In this document: positions 29,873-39,321 of the stretch, in pieces | How positions within the stretch are numbered: the first letter of the stretch is position 1 | Layout of the letters: every line of letters begins with the position of its first letter | Notes under the pieces: generated by a model | Told to the model about the DNA's origin: nothing | The model's database searches: none | The model's input: the letters and a program-made list of their open reading frames with translations, nothing else | Assembly (NCBI RefSeq): GCF_022919215.1 | Contig: NZ_CP095046.1 | Coordinates: forward strand, 1 to 64,000 | DNA length: 64,000 nucleotides | Reading direction: 5' to 3' | Source of the DNA: Hymenobacter cellulosilyticus | GTDB lineage: Bacteria > Bacteroidota > Bacteroidia > Cytophagales > Hymenobacteraceae | Position numbers and translations under genes: made by a program

Positions 29873-30940
29873 ATGAGCCATACCTTTCCTTACAACCAGC
29901 TTTTCACCTTCACCGAGTCCGTCTTTCTAAGCATGGGCTGCCCGCCCGACGATGCGACGCTGGCCACGGAAACCCTGCTTTCGGCTGATTTGCGCGGCAT
30001 CGACTCGCACGGCGTAGCCCGGCTGATTGGCTACGTGCGGCTCTGGGAAGCGGGCCGCATCAATGCCACGCCGCGGGTGGGTGTGGTGTACGAAACGCCC
30101 AGCACCGCCGTGGTGGATGGCGACGGGGGCCTGGGGCTGGTCGTAGCGCCCAAGGCCATGAACATTGCTCTGGAAAAAGCCCGGCTGGCGGGTACGGGCT
30201 GGGTGTCGGTGAAGAACTCCAACCACTTTGGCATTGCCGGCTACCACGCCATGAAGGCCCTGGCCCACGACATGATTGGCATGGCCATGACCAACGCCAG
30301 CCCCCTGGTAGCGCCCACGTATTCTCTGGACCGCCTGCTGGGCACTAACCCCATTGCCGTAGCCATTCCGGCCGGTGAGCAGCCCGATTTCGTGGCCGAC
30401 TTCGCTACGACCACCGCCGCTAACGGTAAGCTTGAAATTGCCCAGCGCAAGCAGATTCCGGTGCCCGAGGGTTGGGTGCAGAACGCGGATGGCAGTGGCT
30501 CGACTGATGCCAACGCCGTGAAAAACGGCGGCGCCCTGCTCCCCCTCGGCGGCGATACCGGCTCCCATAAGGGCTACTGCCTAGGCAGCATCGTGGATAT
30601 CTTCTCGGCCGTACTGTCGGGAGCTAACTATGGGCCCTGGGTGCCGCCCTTCGTGGCTTTCCTGCAGCCACCCGCCGACCCGGTGGGCCAGGGCATCGGG
30701 CACTTCCTGGGCGCAATGCGGGTGGATGCCTTCCGGCCCGCCGCCGAGTTCAAGGCTCACATGGATAACTGGATCAGCACTTTCCGCAACGCTCAGGCCG
30801 TGGAGGGCAAGCAGGTTATCATTCCCGGTGACCCGGAGCGAATCATGGCTCAGCACCGCCTCCTGGACGGCATTCCGCTGTTGGAGCCCGTGGTAAAGGA
30901 CCTGGAAAGCGTGGGCAAAAAGTTCGGTGTCACGCTTTAG
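29873..30940 (+). CDS. LDH2-type malate/L-lactate/ureidoglycolate dehydrogenase
   Basis: 355 residues of the Ldh_2 family of NAD(P)-dependent 2-hydroxyacid dehydrogenases, unrelated to classical LDH. Family motifs: LLSADLRGIDSHGVARL near 35-50, VSVKNSNHFGIAGYHAM (about 106-122, His as proton donor), TNASPLVAPTYSLDRLLGTN, and DTGSHKGYCLGSIVDI with an active-site Lys. Oxidises malate, lactate, ureidoglycolate or sulfolactate depending on the member; the substrate cannot be fixed here. Cytoplasmic. ATG 29873 comes 22 nt after the inverted-repeat element; a strong terminator follows. Confidence 0.9.
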   Translation: MSHTFPYNQLFTFTESVFLSMGCPPDDATLATETLLSADLRGIDSHGVARLIGYVRLWEAGRINATPRVGVVYETPSTAVVDGDGGLGLVVAPKAMNIALEKARLAGTGWVSVKNSNHFGIAGYHAMKALAHDMIGMAMTNASPLVAPTYSLDRLLGTNPIAVAIPAGEQPDFVADFATTTAANGKLEIAQRKQIPVPEGWVQNADGSGSTDANAVKNGGALLPLGGDTGSHKGYCLGSIVDIFSAVLSGANYGPWVPPFVAFLQPPADPVGQGIGHFLGAMRVDAFRPAAEFKAHMDNWISTFRNAQAVEGKQVIIPGDPERIMAQHRLLDGIPLLEPVVKDLESVGKKFGVTL

Positions 30941-30962
30941 CGCAGACTTCAGCAGCACACAA

Positions 30963-30996
30963 AAAAAGGCCACCCGTTTGCGCGGGTGGCCTTTTT
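30963..30996. terminator. Bidirectional rho-independent terminator
   Basis: 14-bp perfect arms AAAAAGGCCACCCG (30963-30976) and CGGGTGGCCTTTTT (30983-30996) between the convergent genes ending at 30940 (+) and 31014 (-). Confidence 0.9.
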
Positions 30997-31013
30997 CAAA
31001 TAGCAACTATAAG

Positions 31014-31844
31014 TTAGCTGTTGGTATTCAGCAGCGTGTTCATGGCTACATCCTGCGCCACATCCGGATTCAGATACTTCGACGAATAGGTAGTATCGTT
31101 GCCGTTCAAGAACAGGCAAGTGCCATTACCGACGGTGTCGATAATCTGGGCGTACTGATCCATGGGCAAGGCCGGGCAGCCGAGGCTGCGACCCAGACGG
31201 CCGTTCTGGCGAATGAACTCCTCACTCACGTAGTCGGCGCCGTGCATTACCACGGAGCGCATCATGGCGTTGTCGTTGTAGCCTTCGTCCACGCCGTTGA
31301 GTTTGAGCGAGCGGCCGTGCTTGCCGATATACTCCGCCTCAGTCACGTAGAAACCCAGGCTGCTCATGTTCGACTCGTTCTCGTTGGAGAAGTTGGTCGC
31401 CATGTTCTCGCCCGAGTTGTGGCCGTGGGCCACCAGGGTATTGAACACCACCTTCTTGCTGGCCAAGTCCAGCACCCACAGGCGCTTTTCGGTGGAAGGC
31501 AGGCTGAAGTCGACAACGGTTAGCAGTTGCTTGTCATTGAGCTTACCGTCGTTTTTGAGGTTGAAATAGCCGGTTACGGCCTTCTCGAATACGTCGTAGC
31601 GCAGGCCTTGCTGCTCTACCTGCAGGTCGCGGTAGAGGTCGTGCAGGCGCTGCTCGAAGAAAGCGGCCTGCATGGCCTGAGGGGTAGGCAACTTGGTTTC
31701 CATCCCGGCTGCCGTAGTTGAGGCTACGGGCGAAGCCAGCGGAGTAGCCATAAACAGCGAAGCTATGAACGGCAGCACCCGACGCGTCAGTCGACGGGCC
31801 CGGATCTTGAGTCGCTTACGCTGGGTTACACTGGGCTTTTCCAT
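31014..31844 (-). CDS. Murein L,D-transpeptidase catalytic-domain protein (YkuD_2 family)
   Basis: 276 residues. N-terminal Arg/Lys-rich segment and a hydrophobic signal or anchor (LPFIASLFMATPLASPVAS). The catalytic domain shows LPSTEKRLWVLDLASKKVVF, VAHGHNSGENMATNFSNENE, VMHGADYVSEEFIR, and the active-site His/Cys region GRLGRSLGCPALP. YkuD-like enzymes join peptidoglycan stems through a cysteine thioester. YkuD_2 proteins are common in Bacteroidota; direct transpeptidase activity is inferred from the motif. A second paralogue lies at 35211-36092. Divergent from the alpha-amylase gene across about 300 bp. Confidence 0.9.
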   Translation of the reverse strand: MEKPSVTQRKRLKIRARRLTRRVLPFIASLFMATPLASPVASTTAAGMETKLPTPQAMQAAFFEQRLHDLYRDLQVEQQGLRYDVFEKAVTGYFNLKNDGKLNDKQLLTVVDFSLPSTEKRLWVLDLASKKVVFNTLVAHGHNSGENMATNFSNENESNMSSLGFYVTEAEYIGKHGRSLKLNGVDEGYNDNAMMRSVVMHGADYVSEEFIRQNGRLGRSLGCPALPMDQYAQIIDTVGNGTCLFLNGNDTTYSSKYLNPDVAQDVAMNTLLNTNS

Positions 31845-32143
31845 GGATACTTATTTTTTATGTCAGTTGTCAGAATATAGTCTTAATCGGGCCGAAGCCC
31901 CGGATATCAGGCTATACGTTAAAACCGCGCCCCGGCTCGAATACCGGAGAGCAGCATATACAACAATGGCCATATTCAATTAATTCCCGGCGGCCGTTTT
32001 GAGGCGGTTTGTCCCAGGCCATAATCTTGTACGGCAATCGGCATATTGCTTTCCTCCTATAACCCATTACCTTGCCAATGAAAAATATTACGCAAGTAAT
32101 TTTTTCGCCCCGCTCCTTTTTCCAACCAATTCCCACAGTACGA
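31845..32143. other. Divergent intergenic region
   Basis: 299 bp between the L,D-transpeptidase (-) and amylase (+) start codons. Both promoters must be here, but I see no clear TAnnTTTG pair, strong hairpin or repeat. An upstream in-frame ATG for the amylase at 32072 falls inside it. Confidence 0.5.
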
Positions 32144-34520
32144 ATGCACAAGTCTACCCCCCGACCCAGCCGCTGGCTGCTGGTCGCCCTATCCCTATTC
32201 CTTTTTCTGACCGGCAGCCCGGTGCGCGCTCAGAAAGTGGTTCTCCAAGGTTTCTGGTGGGACTACTGGAACACCAACTACCCCAATGGCTGGGCCAACT
32301 ACATTGCCGATCTGGCTCCCCGCCTCAAGGCCATGGGCATCGACGCCGTCTGGATGCCGCCGTCCATCAAGAACGGCAACCAGGGCAACGGCTACTCCCC
32401 GTTCGACAACTATGACCTCGGGGATAAGTACCAGAAAGGTTTTTTGCCGACCCGCCTGGGCACCAAGGACGAGCTGCTGCGCGGCGTAGCTATTCTGCAC
32501 GCCAACGGCATTGAAGTAGTGCAGGATATTGTGCTCAACCACGTCGACAATGCCGGCTCATCCACCGGGCAAGGTGGTGTGGACCCGGCCGCCTGGGACG
32601 ACTACACGACGGGCAAGTACAAAAACTTCCGGTACGTGAGCTACACCAAGCCCGCCACCGACGAAACGGCCGCCAACTACCTAGCCCGCAACGGGCGCTT
32701 CTCCAAAAACTGGCAGAACTTCAACCCCAACCCCGGCAATAACTCTACCTCCGGCGACTGGAACGCGGTATACTTCGGGCCCGACGTGAGCTACTACAAC
32801 GGCTCTTACGGCACAAGCTCCAACGCCACCTTTAACCCCGCCCAAAGTGCCGACTACATGCGCACGAATACCCGCAACTGGCTGGTGTGGTATAAAAAGC
32901 AGGTGGGCTTCGATGGGGTACGCCTCGACGCGGTGAAGCACTTCCCGGACTTCGCCATGGAGGATTTCCTCTACAACCTGCAAAGCAACGCCGGCTGGGC
33001 CAACGGCGGCGCTACGATGTACGCCGTGGGCGAATGGGTAGGCTCCAGCTCCCAGATGGACAGTTGGGTGAGCAACGTGCAGAACCGGGCTGGCACCTTC
33101 GACTTTTCGCTGCGCAACGGTATTTATAACATCGTGAGTGGGGGCGGCAACTTCGACATGGGCACGCTGCCGGGCTACCAGCAGGGCACGCGCACGGTGC
33201 TTATCAATGGGCAGTACGTGCACCGTACCGTGCCGTTTGTGAACAACCACGACACCTTCCGGCCCCAAACCGACGCCGGCGGCAACTACACCGGCTGGAA
33301 TACCGGCTCGGAGCTGGCCCCGCATATTGACCCTTTCGACCCACGTTTGTCAGCTGCCTATGCCGCCGCTATGGCCGTCGATGGCTCACCCCAGATTTTC
33401 TTCGAGGACCTGTTTAACGTGGGCAATACCGGGAAGCGCTATTCGCACAGCCCCAAAAGCACCGTGGACCTGCCCACCCGCTCCGACCTGGAAAACCTGA
33501 TCTGGTGCCACCAGAACCTGCGCTTCAAGGACGGCGCTTACAAAGTGCGCTGGCAGGCCGCCGACCACCTCGTAATTGAGCGCAGCACCAAGGCCCTTAT
33601 CGGCATCAACGACAACTTCAGCACCTGGCAGAACAGCACCGTGTCGTGTGACTTTGCGCCGGGCACCGTGCTCAAGGACTACTCCGGAGCCAACGGCACG
33701 GCAACGGTAACGGTGAGCGGCTCGCAGACGGTAGCCATTAACACGCCGCCCTGCAACGGCACGGCCGCCGGTGGCCGCCGCGGCTATTCGGTGTGGGCTC
33801 CGGTAAACATCGGTACCAATTACGTACGCGCCGCCATGACGACCACCCAGGAATGGGAACTGGCCGACGACCTCGGCGACAGTGATTCCCGCTCCTTGCA
33901 GCAGGGCGGGCAACTGCCGGCCAGCTCTACGGCACTGCGCACGGCCGGCCGCATCTACTCCGACGCCAACAAGGCCATCACCTATACCCTCTTCCCCACC
34001 GACGCCACCCGCAGCCTCACAGTGGCCCTCTACAACAGCGCCGGCACGCTGGTAAGCAGCCAGACGGGCACCGGCAACCTGACCGGTACCTACACCCCAC
34101 CACCGCCGGCTGGATTACGCTTCGGGCCCGCAACGCTTCCACGGCTAACCCCGCCCAGCGGGCTTTCGTGAAGGCTACCTACACGGCCCCACGGTGGTCA
34201 GCGGCTCGATGTCGGCGCGCACCGCCCTGGCTACGGCCGCGCCGACGGCCAGCGGAGCTACCAAGGCCCAAGCGGAGCTGCAGCTTTTCCCCAACCCCAC
34301 TACCGCCGACCGGATTGAGCTGGTGCTGCAAACGGCCAGCGAGCAGCCCGCCACTATCCGCCTGTTCGACGTGACGGGCCGCCTGATGCACCAGGAAACC
34401 GTGCGCCTGTACAGCGGCTCTAACCAGCTGCATCTGGTTCCGGCCAAGACTTTGCCGGCCGGCATCTACCAGCTCTCAGTAGCCGAGTTTGGCCTGAGCC
34501 AGAAGCTCGTGATTAAGTAG
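32144..34520 (+). CDS. Secreted alpha-amylase (GH13) with T9SS sorting domain (two frameshifts)
   Basis: Endo-acting starch hydrolase. Signal peptide to about residue 30 (LLVALSLFLFLTGSPVRAQ). GH13 regions: DIVLNHV (128-134), GVRLDAVKH with nucleophile about D262, YAVGEWVG with acid/base about E297, and FVNNHDTF with about D370. Two frame breaks follow the catalytic part: one extra C in CCCC at 34095-34098 and one in CCCC at 34187-34190 restore a continuous 792-residue protein (2377 + 2 nt = 793 codons) with a T9SS domain (LQLFPNPTTADRIELVLQ to QKLVIK). MHKSTPRPSRWLL at 32144 gives a proper signal peptide; ATG 32072 is an alternative. It should degrade starch outside the cell or on its surface. 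Confidence 0.9.
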
Positions 34521-34538
34521 CCAGCCTTAGTTTTCCAC

Positions 34539-34573
34539 AAAAAAGCCTCCCCGGTTTACGGAGAGGCTTTTTT
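34539..34573. terminator. Bidirectional rho-independent terminator
   Basis: 15-bp arms with one mismatch (AAAAAAGCCTCCCCG at 34539-34553, CGGAGAGGCTTTTTT at 34559-34573) between the convergent amylase (+) and ferritin-like (-) genes. Confidence 0.88.
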
Positions 34574-34594
34574 TGTGGGCAGCAGCGGGTAAGC

Positions 34595-35086
34595 TTACTC
34601 TGCCATGGGGTTCACCAGGTTTTTGGCCAGGTGATTCAGAATCGAGTTGGTGTTCTTTTCTTCTTCCAGAGTTTGGTCCAGAATGCGGGCCACGGCTTCC
34701 AGTCCCAGCTCTCTGGCCAGGTACACGGCCGTACCGTAGCCGGCAATTTCGTAATGCTCAATTTTCTGGGCGCCGCAAATCAGGGCCGCGTCCAGCACTT
34801 CCGACTCAGGGTTTTTCTCCATTACCTTTTCGCCTTCGGCAATGATGCCCTTCATGCCGGGGTTGGAGTCGCCGTCGGCGTCGATATTCAGCATTTTGGC
34901 TACTTCCTTGAGGCGGTCCACTTGCTGCTCGGTTTCGGCCAGGTGTTGGCTAAAGGCTTGCTTGAGCTCATCGTTGTGGGCCTTCTCAATCATGCGGGGC
35001 AGCCCGGCCACAATGAGCTTTTCGGCGCTGTACATCGCCTGGATTTCGTGACAAAGCAGGTCGTGCAAATCAGTTAACTGTGCCAT
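34595..35086 (-). CDS. Ferritin-like DUF892 (YciE/YciF) protein
   Basis: 163 residues forming a four-helix ferritin-like fold. DUF892 pattern: DLHDLLCHEIQAMYSAEKLI at the start, HLAETEQQVDRLKEV, then ICGAQKIEHYEIAGYGT and LDQTLEEEKNTNSILNHLA with the Glu/His residues that bind a di-iron centre in the family. Such proteins are induced by osmotic, acid or general stress in several bacteria. Cytoplasmic; a small stand-alone gene. Confidence 0.92.
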   Translation of the reverse strand: MAQLTDLHDLLCHEIQAMYSAEKLIVAGLPRMIEKAHNDELKQAFSQHLAETEQQVDRLKEVAKMLNIDADGDSNPGMKGIIAEGEKVMEKNPESEVLDAALICGAQKIEHYEIAGYGTAVYLARELGLEAVARILDQTLEEEKNTNSILNHLAKNLVNPMAE

Positions 35087-35210
35087 GGTATTTCGGGTTT
35101 TGGATGTGGGTAGTTGGTGTAGAAACCTTCTGTACGCCCTCCAAAACCGCGAAGTTGTTACGGCTCAGCTCAGGCTGAACCGCAGAATCGGCGGTTACCG
35201 CAGCGGCAAC

Positions 35211-36092
35211 TTAGCGCCAGCCCCGGGCCGCAAACTGCCGGCCGGCTTTGCCTGCATCCAGCCACTTGGATTCCAGCTCCGGCCCACTCAAATACAGGCA
35301 GGCGCCTTCTCCCACGGCGTTGATAATGGCGCGGTACTGCTCGGGCGGCAGGGCCGGGCAGCCCCGGCTGTAGCCCAGCTGCTGGTACTTATTCAGGTAC
35401 TCTTGCCCGGCGTAGTCGGCGCCGTGCAGCACTACGTAGCGGTCCAGGGCGTTGCTGTTCAGGCCGGCATCCAGGCCGTGCAGGCGGCGCGAAAGGCCGT
35501 GCTTGCCGGCGTAGGTATCGGCGGTGCGGTAGAAGCCCAGGGCCGTACATGCCGACTTGATACGGTTGGAAAAGCGCCGGGCCCGCACGTGGCCCGAGCC
35601 GCGGCCGTGGGCTACGTAGCTGTGTTGTAATACCCGTTTTTTTGCCAAATCCAGCACCCAAAGACGCTTTTCGGTGGAAGGCAGATCCATATCGGCCACG
35701 GCGAGCACCGCCGGGCGACGGATACGGCCGGCCTGGCGCAAGGCCAGGTAGCCCACGCAGGCCCGCTCCAGCACCGCCAGCCGCAACTTTTGAGCTTCGG
35801 GCCCCAAAGCCTGGTGCAGGGCCGCTACTTCCTTTCGCACCGAGTCGGGAAGATTGGGCAGCGGAGCCAAGGCCACCGGCGCTAGGGAATCGGAAGCAGC
35901 CACGGTAGCTACGGGCGCTATAACCGGGGCCTGGCACATCGTCTGGCTTGTGAGCGTGGCTTTGCGCTCTTTGGTTTCCGACGACTGGCAGCCGGCCTGA
36001 GCCAGCAGCAGTGCGGCCATAGCCAGGCCGAGCGGCCAGGACCGAAAAGCCGAGCCAGAGAAAGATACAGCGCCAAAAGCAGGGAAAGCCAT
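35211..36092 (-). CDS. Murein L,D-transpeptidase catalytic-domain lipoprotein (YkuD_2 family), second copy
   Basis: 293 residues, paralogue of the gene at 31014-31844. N-terminus MAFPAFGAVSFSGSAFRS, then LGLAMAALLLAQAGC fits a lipoprotein signal with lipidation at Cys35. Catalytic region: LPSTEKRLWVLDLAKKRVLQ, VAHGRGSGHVRARRFSNR, VVLHGADYAGQEYLNK and YSRGCPALPPEQYRAI holding the catalytic cysteine. Possibly a second cell-wall cross-linking enzyme with a different location. Fully overlapping open frames on both strands are codon-use shadows. Confidence 0.88.
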   Translation of the reverse strand: MAFPAFGAVSFSGSAFRSWPLGLAMAALLLAQAGCQSSETKERKATLTSQTMCQAPVIAPVATVAASDSLAPVALAPLPNLPDSVRKEVAALHQALGPEAQKLRLAVLERACVGYLALRQAGRIRRPAVLAVADMDLPSTEKRLWVLDLAKKRVLQHSYVAHGRGSGHVRARRFSNRIKSACTALGFYRTADTYAGKHGLSRRLHGLDAGLNSNALDRYVVLHGADYAGQEYLNKYQQLGYSRGCPALPPEQYRAIINAVGEGACLYLSGPELESKWLDAGKAGRQFAARGWR

Positions 36093-36130
36093 AGCCGAAG
36101 ATTAGCTTTCTTTTCCAGAAAGTCAGCAAA

Positions 36131-36158
36131 ACGGCTGGCTATTGGTATAGCCAGCCGT
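36131..36158 (-). terminator. Terminator of the TonB-dependent receptor gene
   Basis: Perfect 12-bp stem ACGGCTGGCTAT (36131-36142) / ATAGCCAGCCGT (36147-36158) with a 4-nt loop; on the minus strand TTTTG follows, 5 nt past the receptor stop codon. Confidence 0.75.
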
Positions 36159-36162
36159 CCGC

Positions 36163-38523
36163 TTAGAAGAATACGCTGAAGTTGCCCTTCAGGTAAAACG
36201 GCGTGCCGGGCGTGAAGTGCAGCTCATCGACGGACGTACCCAGGGGCTCATTGGGCAGGCGGGTTTCGGTGGCAAACTGGGCCTGATTCCACTCCATATT
36301 CGCCAGGTTTTCCACCGTTATGCCCAGCTGAAACCGGCTGGTGGTGTAGCTGGCTACGGCATCGAGCAGGAAATAGCCGCGGGCGGTAATGCTGCCATCG
36401 TCGTTGGCGGGCCGGTCGTCGATGTAGCGGTAGCGCAGGCTGGCCGTGAAGCCGCCAGGTCGCTTCAGTGTGAGCCCCCCGATGCTGGTGAAGCTGGGCG
36501 CCAGCGGAATGTAGTCGGCGCCAGCCGGAGCATCTACCTGCCGGCCGTGGTTGTAGTTTAAGTCCAGATCGGCAAACAAAGAAGAGCTGAGCTGGTAGCG
36601 GGCCGACACGTCGACGCCGAAGCGGCGCGTAGGCCCGGAGCTTTCCACCTCGCCCGCGTCGCCGATGTAGACCAGCTCATCCTGCAGGTGCAAGGCCCAC
36701 AGCGCCGTGTTGACGACCAGGCTGGGCACGGGCTTAAACGTGCTGCCGACCTCGTAACCGATGGCCCGGGGCAACACATTGTCGCCCACGGTCCCGCGAA
36801 TCACGCCCCGGGCGTCGTTGGAATGAAAGCCGATGCCGGAGCGCACAAACAACTGCACGCTGGGCGTCAGCTCGTAGTAGAGGTTTAGCTTCGGCGACAC
36901 TCGGGCTTTGGTAGTGCGGCCCCGCAGCGGCTGTAGACTCAAAGACGTGGTGTCGTAAAGCTGCCCGCGGAAGTCGAAGGTGAATAAGTCGGCCCGCACC
37001 GAGGCATTCACGGTCAGCCGCTCGGTCAGGGTCAGGGTTTCGTCGAGGTAGGTGTTGATGTTGCGCTCATACAGTCGGCCATTGGTCACGGTATCCAGCA
37101 CTTCCCGGCGCACGGTGTGGCGCAGGGCCAGGTCGGAAAAGTCGTTGCGGGTGCCCACGCCCAGAGTTGAGTGCAGGCGGCGGCTGCCCAGCTGGGTGTC
37201 CCGGTCATAGGTGGCGGTGTAGCCAAATAGGTGCCGGTCGTCGACTTGCTGAATTCCGTCACCGTTGATAGGGTCCTGCAGGAAGAAGGTGAAGTTGGAA
37301 TACAGGCTAAAGTCGTACTTCGAGTAGTAAGCCTGCTGGCGCAGCACCGCATCGTGGGCCAAGCCGGTGGTCAGCACCGCCGAGGCGTTGGTCCGGCTGG
37401 TGCTGCCGCCCTCGGTGGGGTCGATGCTGCCATAGCGCGAAATCAGGCCTTCGGCCACGCCCCGCTCCGGCACCTGCCCGCTGGCGTCCCAGTTGGACGT
37501 AAAATGGGAGCCCAGCAGCGTGAGCGAGGTTTGGTCGGTAAGCTGGCCGGTGTATTTGGCCAGGCCGTTGAAGCGCTTGAAGTATTGCTTCTGGTCGAAG
37601 TAAGAATTAGTGAAGTTGTACTCGGCCGCCACGTAGGCGCTTTCCGCCTTTTTGCTCAGTAAATGGCGCTTGTTGTGGCCCAGCAAATCCAGCATTACCA
37701 GGGCCCGGCGGGTGTCGAACTGGCCCAGCTCCACCTTGGCCTGACTGCGTTCTAGACTGGTTTTGGTGGTAAACTCGCCGGCACCAGCCGTGGCAAAATC
37801 CCCGAACCGGGCCGTGTAGGGGCCTTTGTAAACGCGCAGCTGCTCGACGGTTTCCGGAATTACGAAGTGAAAATCGGCGTAGCCCTGCCCGTGGGCGTGG
37901 CTTACCATATTCACCGGCAACCCGTCGATGCTCACGGCGAAATCGGTGCCGTGGTCGGCGTCGAAGCCGCGCAGGAAAATCTGCTCGGCCTTGCCCCCAC
38001 CCGCGTGCTGGGCAATAAAAAGGCCGGGCACCAGGCGCAGCAGGTCCTGGGCGGAGTTGACGGGCCGCAGCACTTGGTCGATGTGGGAAATGGCGGCCAA
38101 GGATTGGTTCGGGTCCTGGGGCTGCGACACGGTTACTTCCTGCAAGCTCAGACTCACGGCCGACAAGCGCAGCTGTACGCTTTGCGTGGCCCCGGCCGCC
38201 AGGGTAACGGTAGTAGCCGGGCCGCGGTAGCCAAGCGCCGTAGCGTGCACAGTATAAGTACCAGCCGGCAGATTACTGATGCGGAACGCGCCGGCCGCGT
38301 CGGAAGCTGCGCCCTGGGGCTGCCCATCGACACGAATACCTACGCCCGGCAGGCGCTGCCCGGACAGCGAATCGGTGACAAATCCGCGCAGGGTGGCCGT
38401 ATTCTGGGCCAGGGCCGGCTGACATACAGCCAAAAGCAGTATGCTACAGGCTATTAAAAGCAGACTCGGAAGTTTAGCGCCGCGAAGAGCTTTAGCCCGG
38501 GAAGCGGAGTAGGAAACGTCCAT
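36163..38523 (-). CDS. TonB-dependent outer-membrane receptor
   Basis: 786 residues. Signal peptide to about residue 40 (LLLIACSILLLAVCQPALAQ), a CarboxypepD_reg-like domain at 44-125 (LRGFVTDSLSGQRLPGVGIR), a plug domain at about 145-255 and then a 22-strand beta-barrel ending NFSVFF, with a terminal aromatic residue as needed for Bam assembly. The plug has a His-rich stretch: FDADHGTDF (H191) and MVSHAHGQGYADFHF (H209, H211, H219). These receptors take up large or scarce substrates using TonB energy. The His cluster and the HupE-like neighbour point to a metal or metal complex, but that is inference. Last gene of the DUF4331/TPR/HupE locus. Confidence 0.9.
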   Translation of the reverse strand: MDVSYSASRAKALRGAKLPSLLLIACSILLLAVCQPALAQNTATLRGFVTDSLSGQRLPGVGIRVDGQPQGAASDAAGAFRISNLPAGTYTVHATALGYRGPATTVTLAAGATQSVQLRLSAVSLSLQEVTVSQPQDPNQSLAAISHIDQVLRPVNSAQDLLRLVPGLFIAQHAGGGKAEQIFLRGFDADHGTDFAVSIDGLPVNMVSHAHGQGYADFHFVIPETVEQLRVYKGPYTARFGDFATAGAGEFTTKTSLERSQAKVELGQFDTRRALVMLDLLGHNKRHLLSKKAESAYVAAEYNFTNSYFDQKQYFKRFNGLAKYTGQLTDQTSLTLLGSHFTSNWDASGQVPERGVAEGLISRYGSIDPTEGGSTSRTNASAVLTTGLAHDAVLRQQAYYSKYDFSLYSNFTFFLQDPINGDGIQQVDDRHLFGYTATYDRDTQLGSRRLHSTLGVGTRNDFSDLALRHTVRREVLDTVTNGRLYERNINTYLDETLTLTERLTVNASVRADLFTFDFRGQLYDTTSLSLQPLRGRTTKARVSPKLNLYYELTPSVQLFVRSGIGFHSNDARGVIRGTVGDNVLPRAIGYEVGSTFKPVPSLVVNTALWALHLQDELVYIGDAGEVESSGPTRRFGVDVSARYQLSSSLFADLDLNYNHGRQVDAPAGADYIPLAPSFTSIGGLTLKRPGGFTASLRYRYIDDRPANDDGSITARGYFLLDAVASYTTSRFQLGITVENLANMEWNQAQFATETRLPNEPLGTSVDELHFTPGTPFYLKGNFSVFF

Positions 38524-38525
38524 GC

Positions 38526-38756
38526 TTAAAACCGTTTGGCAGAAGAATGAATGGACGAGCGGCGCTGAGCCAGCACCTGGGCCCGATGCGTAGCCTGTGC
38601 AGCTAACTGCCGAGCCGTGTGCATTTGCTGAGCTGGCAGCACCACTTTGGCGGCTGGCTTGACAACAGAAGTCTGGGTTGCGGCACTAAAGGGCAAGGCC
38701 ACTAGCTCCCGGCCGGCCGAAGCCCGGGGAAGTTGGAGAGTAGAAAACGAATTCAT
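38526..38756 (-). CDS. Small hypothetical protein upstream of the TonB receptor
   Basis: 76 codons from ATG 38756 (MNSFSTLQLPRASAGRELVA) ending 2 nt before the receptor start, so translation could be coupled. Ala/Gln-rich with no signal peptide or motif (VVLPAQQMHTARQLAAQAT). No family recognised. The tight spacing and lack of a better reading on this stretch support a gene, but composition alone could produce it. Confidence 0.35.
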   Translation of the reverse strand: MNSFSTLQLPRASAGRELVALPFSAATQTSVVKPAAKVVLPAQQMHTARQLAAQATHRAQVLAQRRSSIHSSAKRF

Positions 38757-38880
38757 ACGTCGGTAATAAGCAGCTGCCGCGGGCTTGAATAACCGGCGGG
38801 CAACAGCAGATAAAAGGGATAAGACCTGAGCAGCGCGGAGTACTTCGACGCGCTACGGGCGGCTAGGAGCCACCTGCGGC

Positions 38881-39267
38881 TTATCCCCGACGGGGCGGAG
38901 CGTAAACCAGCGCGGCAAAACCCGTGGGCACCTGTTGGTGCAACTCAGCGGGCAGGCGTGGTTCACTGGAAACATAAAACGGTGTCAGGCAAATGGGCTC
39001 CACCAGACAATGCACGTCAATGCCCTTCATGATTGTCAGCAGGTGCTGGGCATTCTGGCTGGCAGTGCGCTTCTGCACCACGTGCTGGTCGCCGTTGCAG
39101 GTATCGAAGCAGTCGACCATGAGGTAGTGCTTCTGCTGGCAGTCGGCGCTGTGCGTATAGGGGTGCGCAGCCGAGTAGCGCGGGGCTTGCGGCCGGTTCA
39201 CGAGGCCGGCTCCTACTACCAGCAGGTAGTTGGCAAGCAACAGCAGCACGAGCCAGGAACGCAACAT
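38881..39267 (-). CDS. Small exported Cys/His-rich protein of the HupE-TonB locus
   Basis: 128 residues. A hydrophobic N-terminus (MLRSWLVLLLLANYLLVVGA) acts as signal or anchor. The rest carries five cysteines (about C43, C53, C57, C87, C93) and many histidines, in segments such as HSADCQQKHYLMVDCFDTC and MKGIDVHCLVEPICL. I do not know the family. The cysteines may form disulfides in the periplasm or bind a metal ion. It sits between the HupE-like gene and the receptor, on the same strand, so it probably belongs to the same system. Confidence 0.65.
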   Translation of the reverse strand: MLRSWLVLLLLANYLLVVGAGLVNRPQAPRYSAAHPYTHSADCQQKHYLMVDCFDTCNGDQHVVQKRTASQNAQHLLTIMKGIDVHCLVEPICLTPFYVSSEPRLPAELHQQVPTGFAALVYAPPRRG

Positions 39268-39321
39268 AGCAGGCAGGTAGAAGTTGAGAGGTAGAGACTA
39301 GAAATGGGCAGCGGCAGGAAG

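Noticed and set aside
34194..34520. Separate small gene after the amylase
   Set aside because: It is the T9SS sorting domain of the amylase, split off by two one-base breaks.
35389..36129. 246-codon minus-strand frame overlapping the second L,D-transpeptidase
   Set aside because: It overlaps the L,D-transpeptidase gene in another frame and is Gly/Arg/Pro-rich without motifs; a high-GC shadow.
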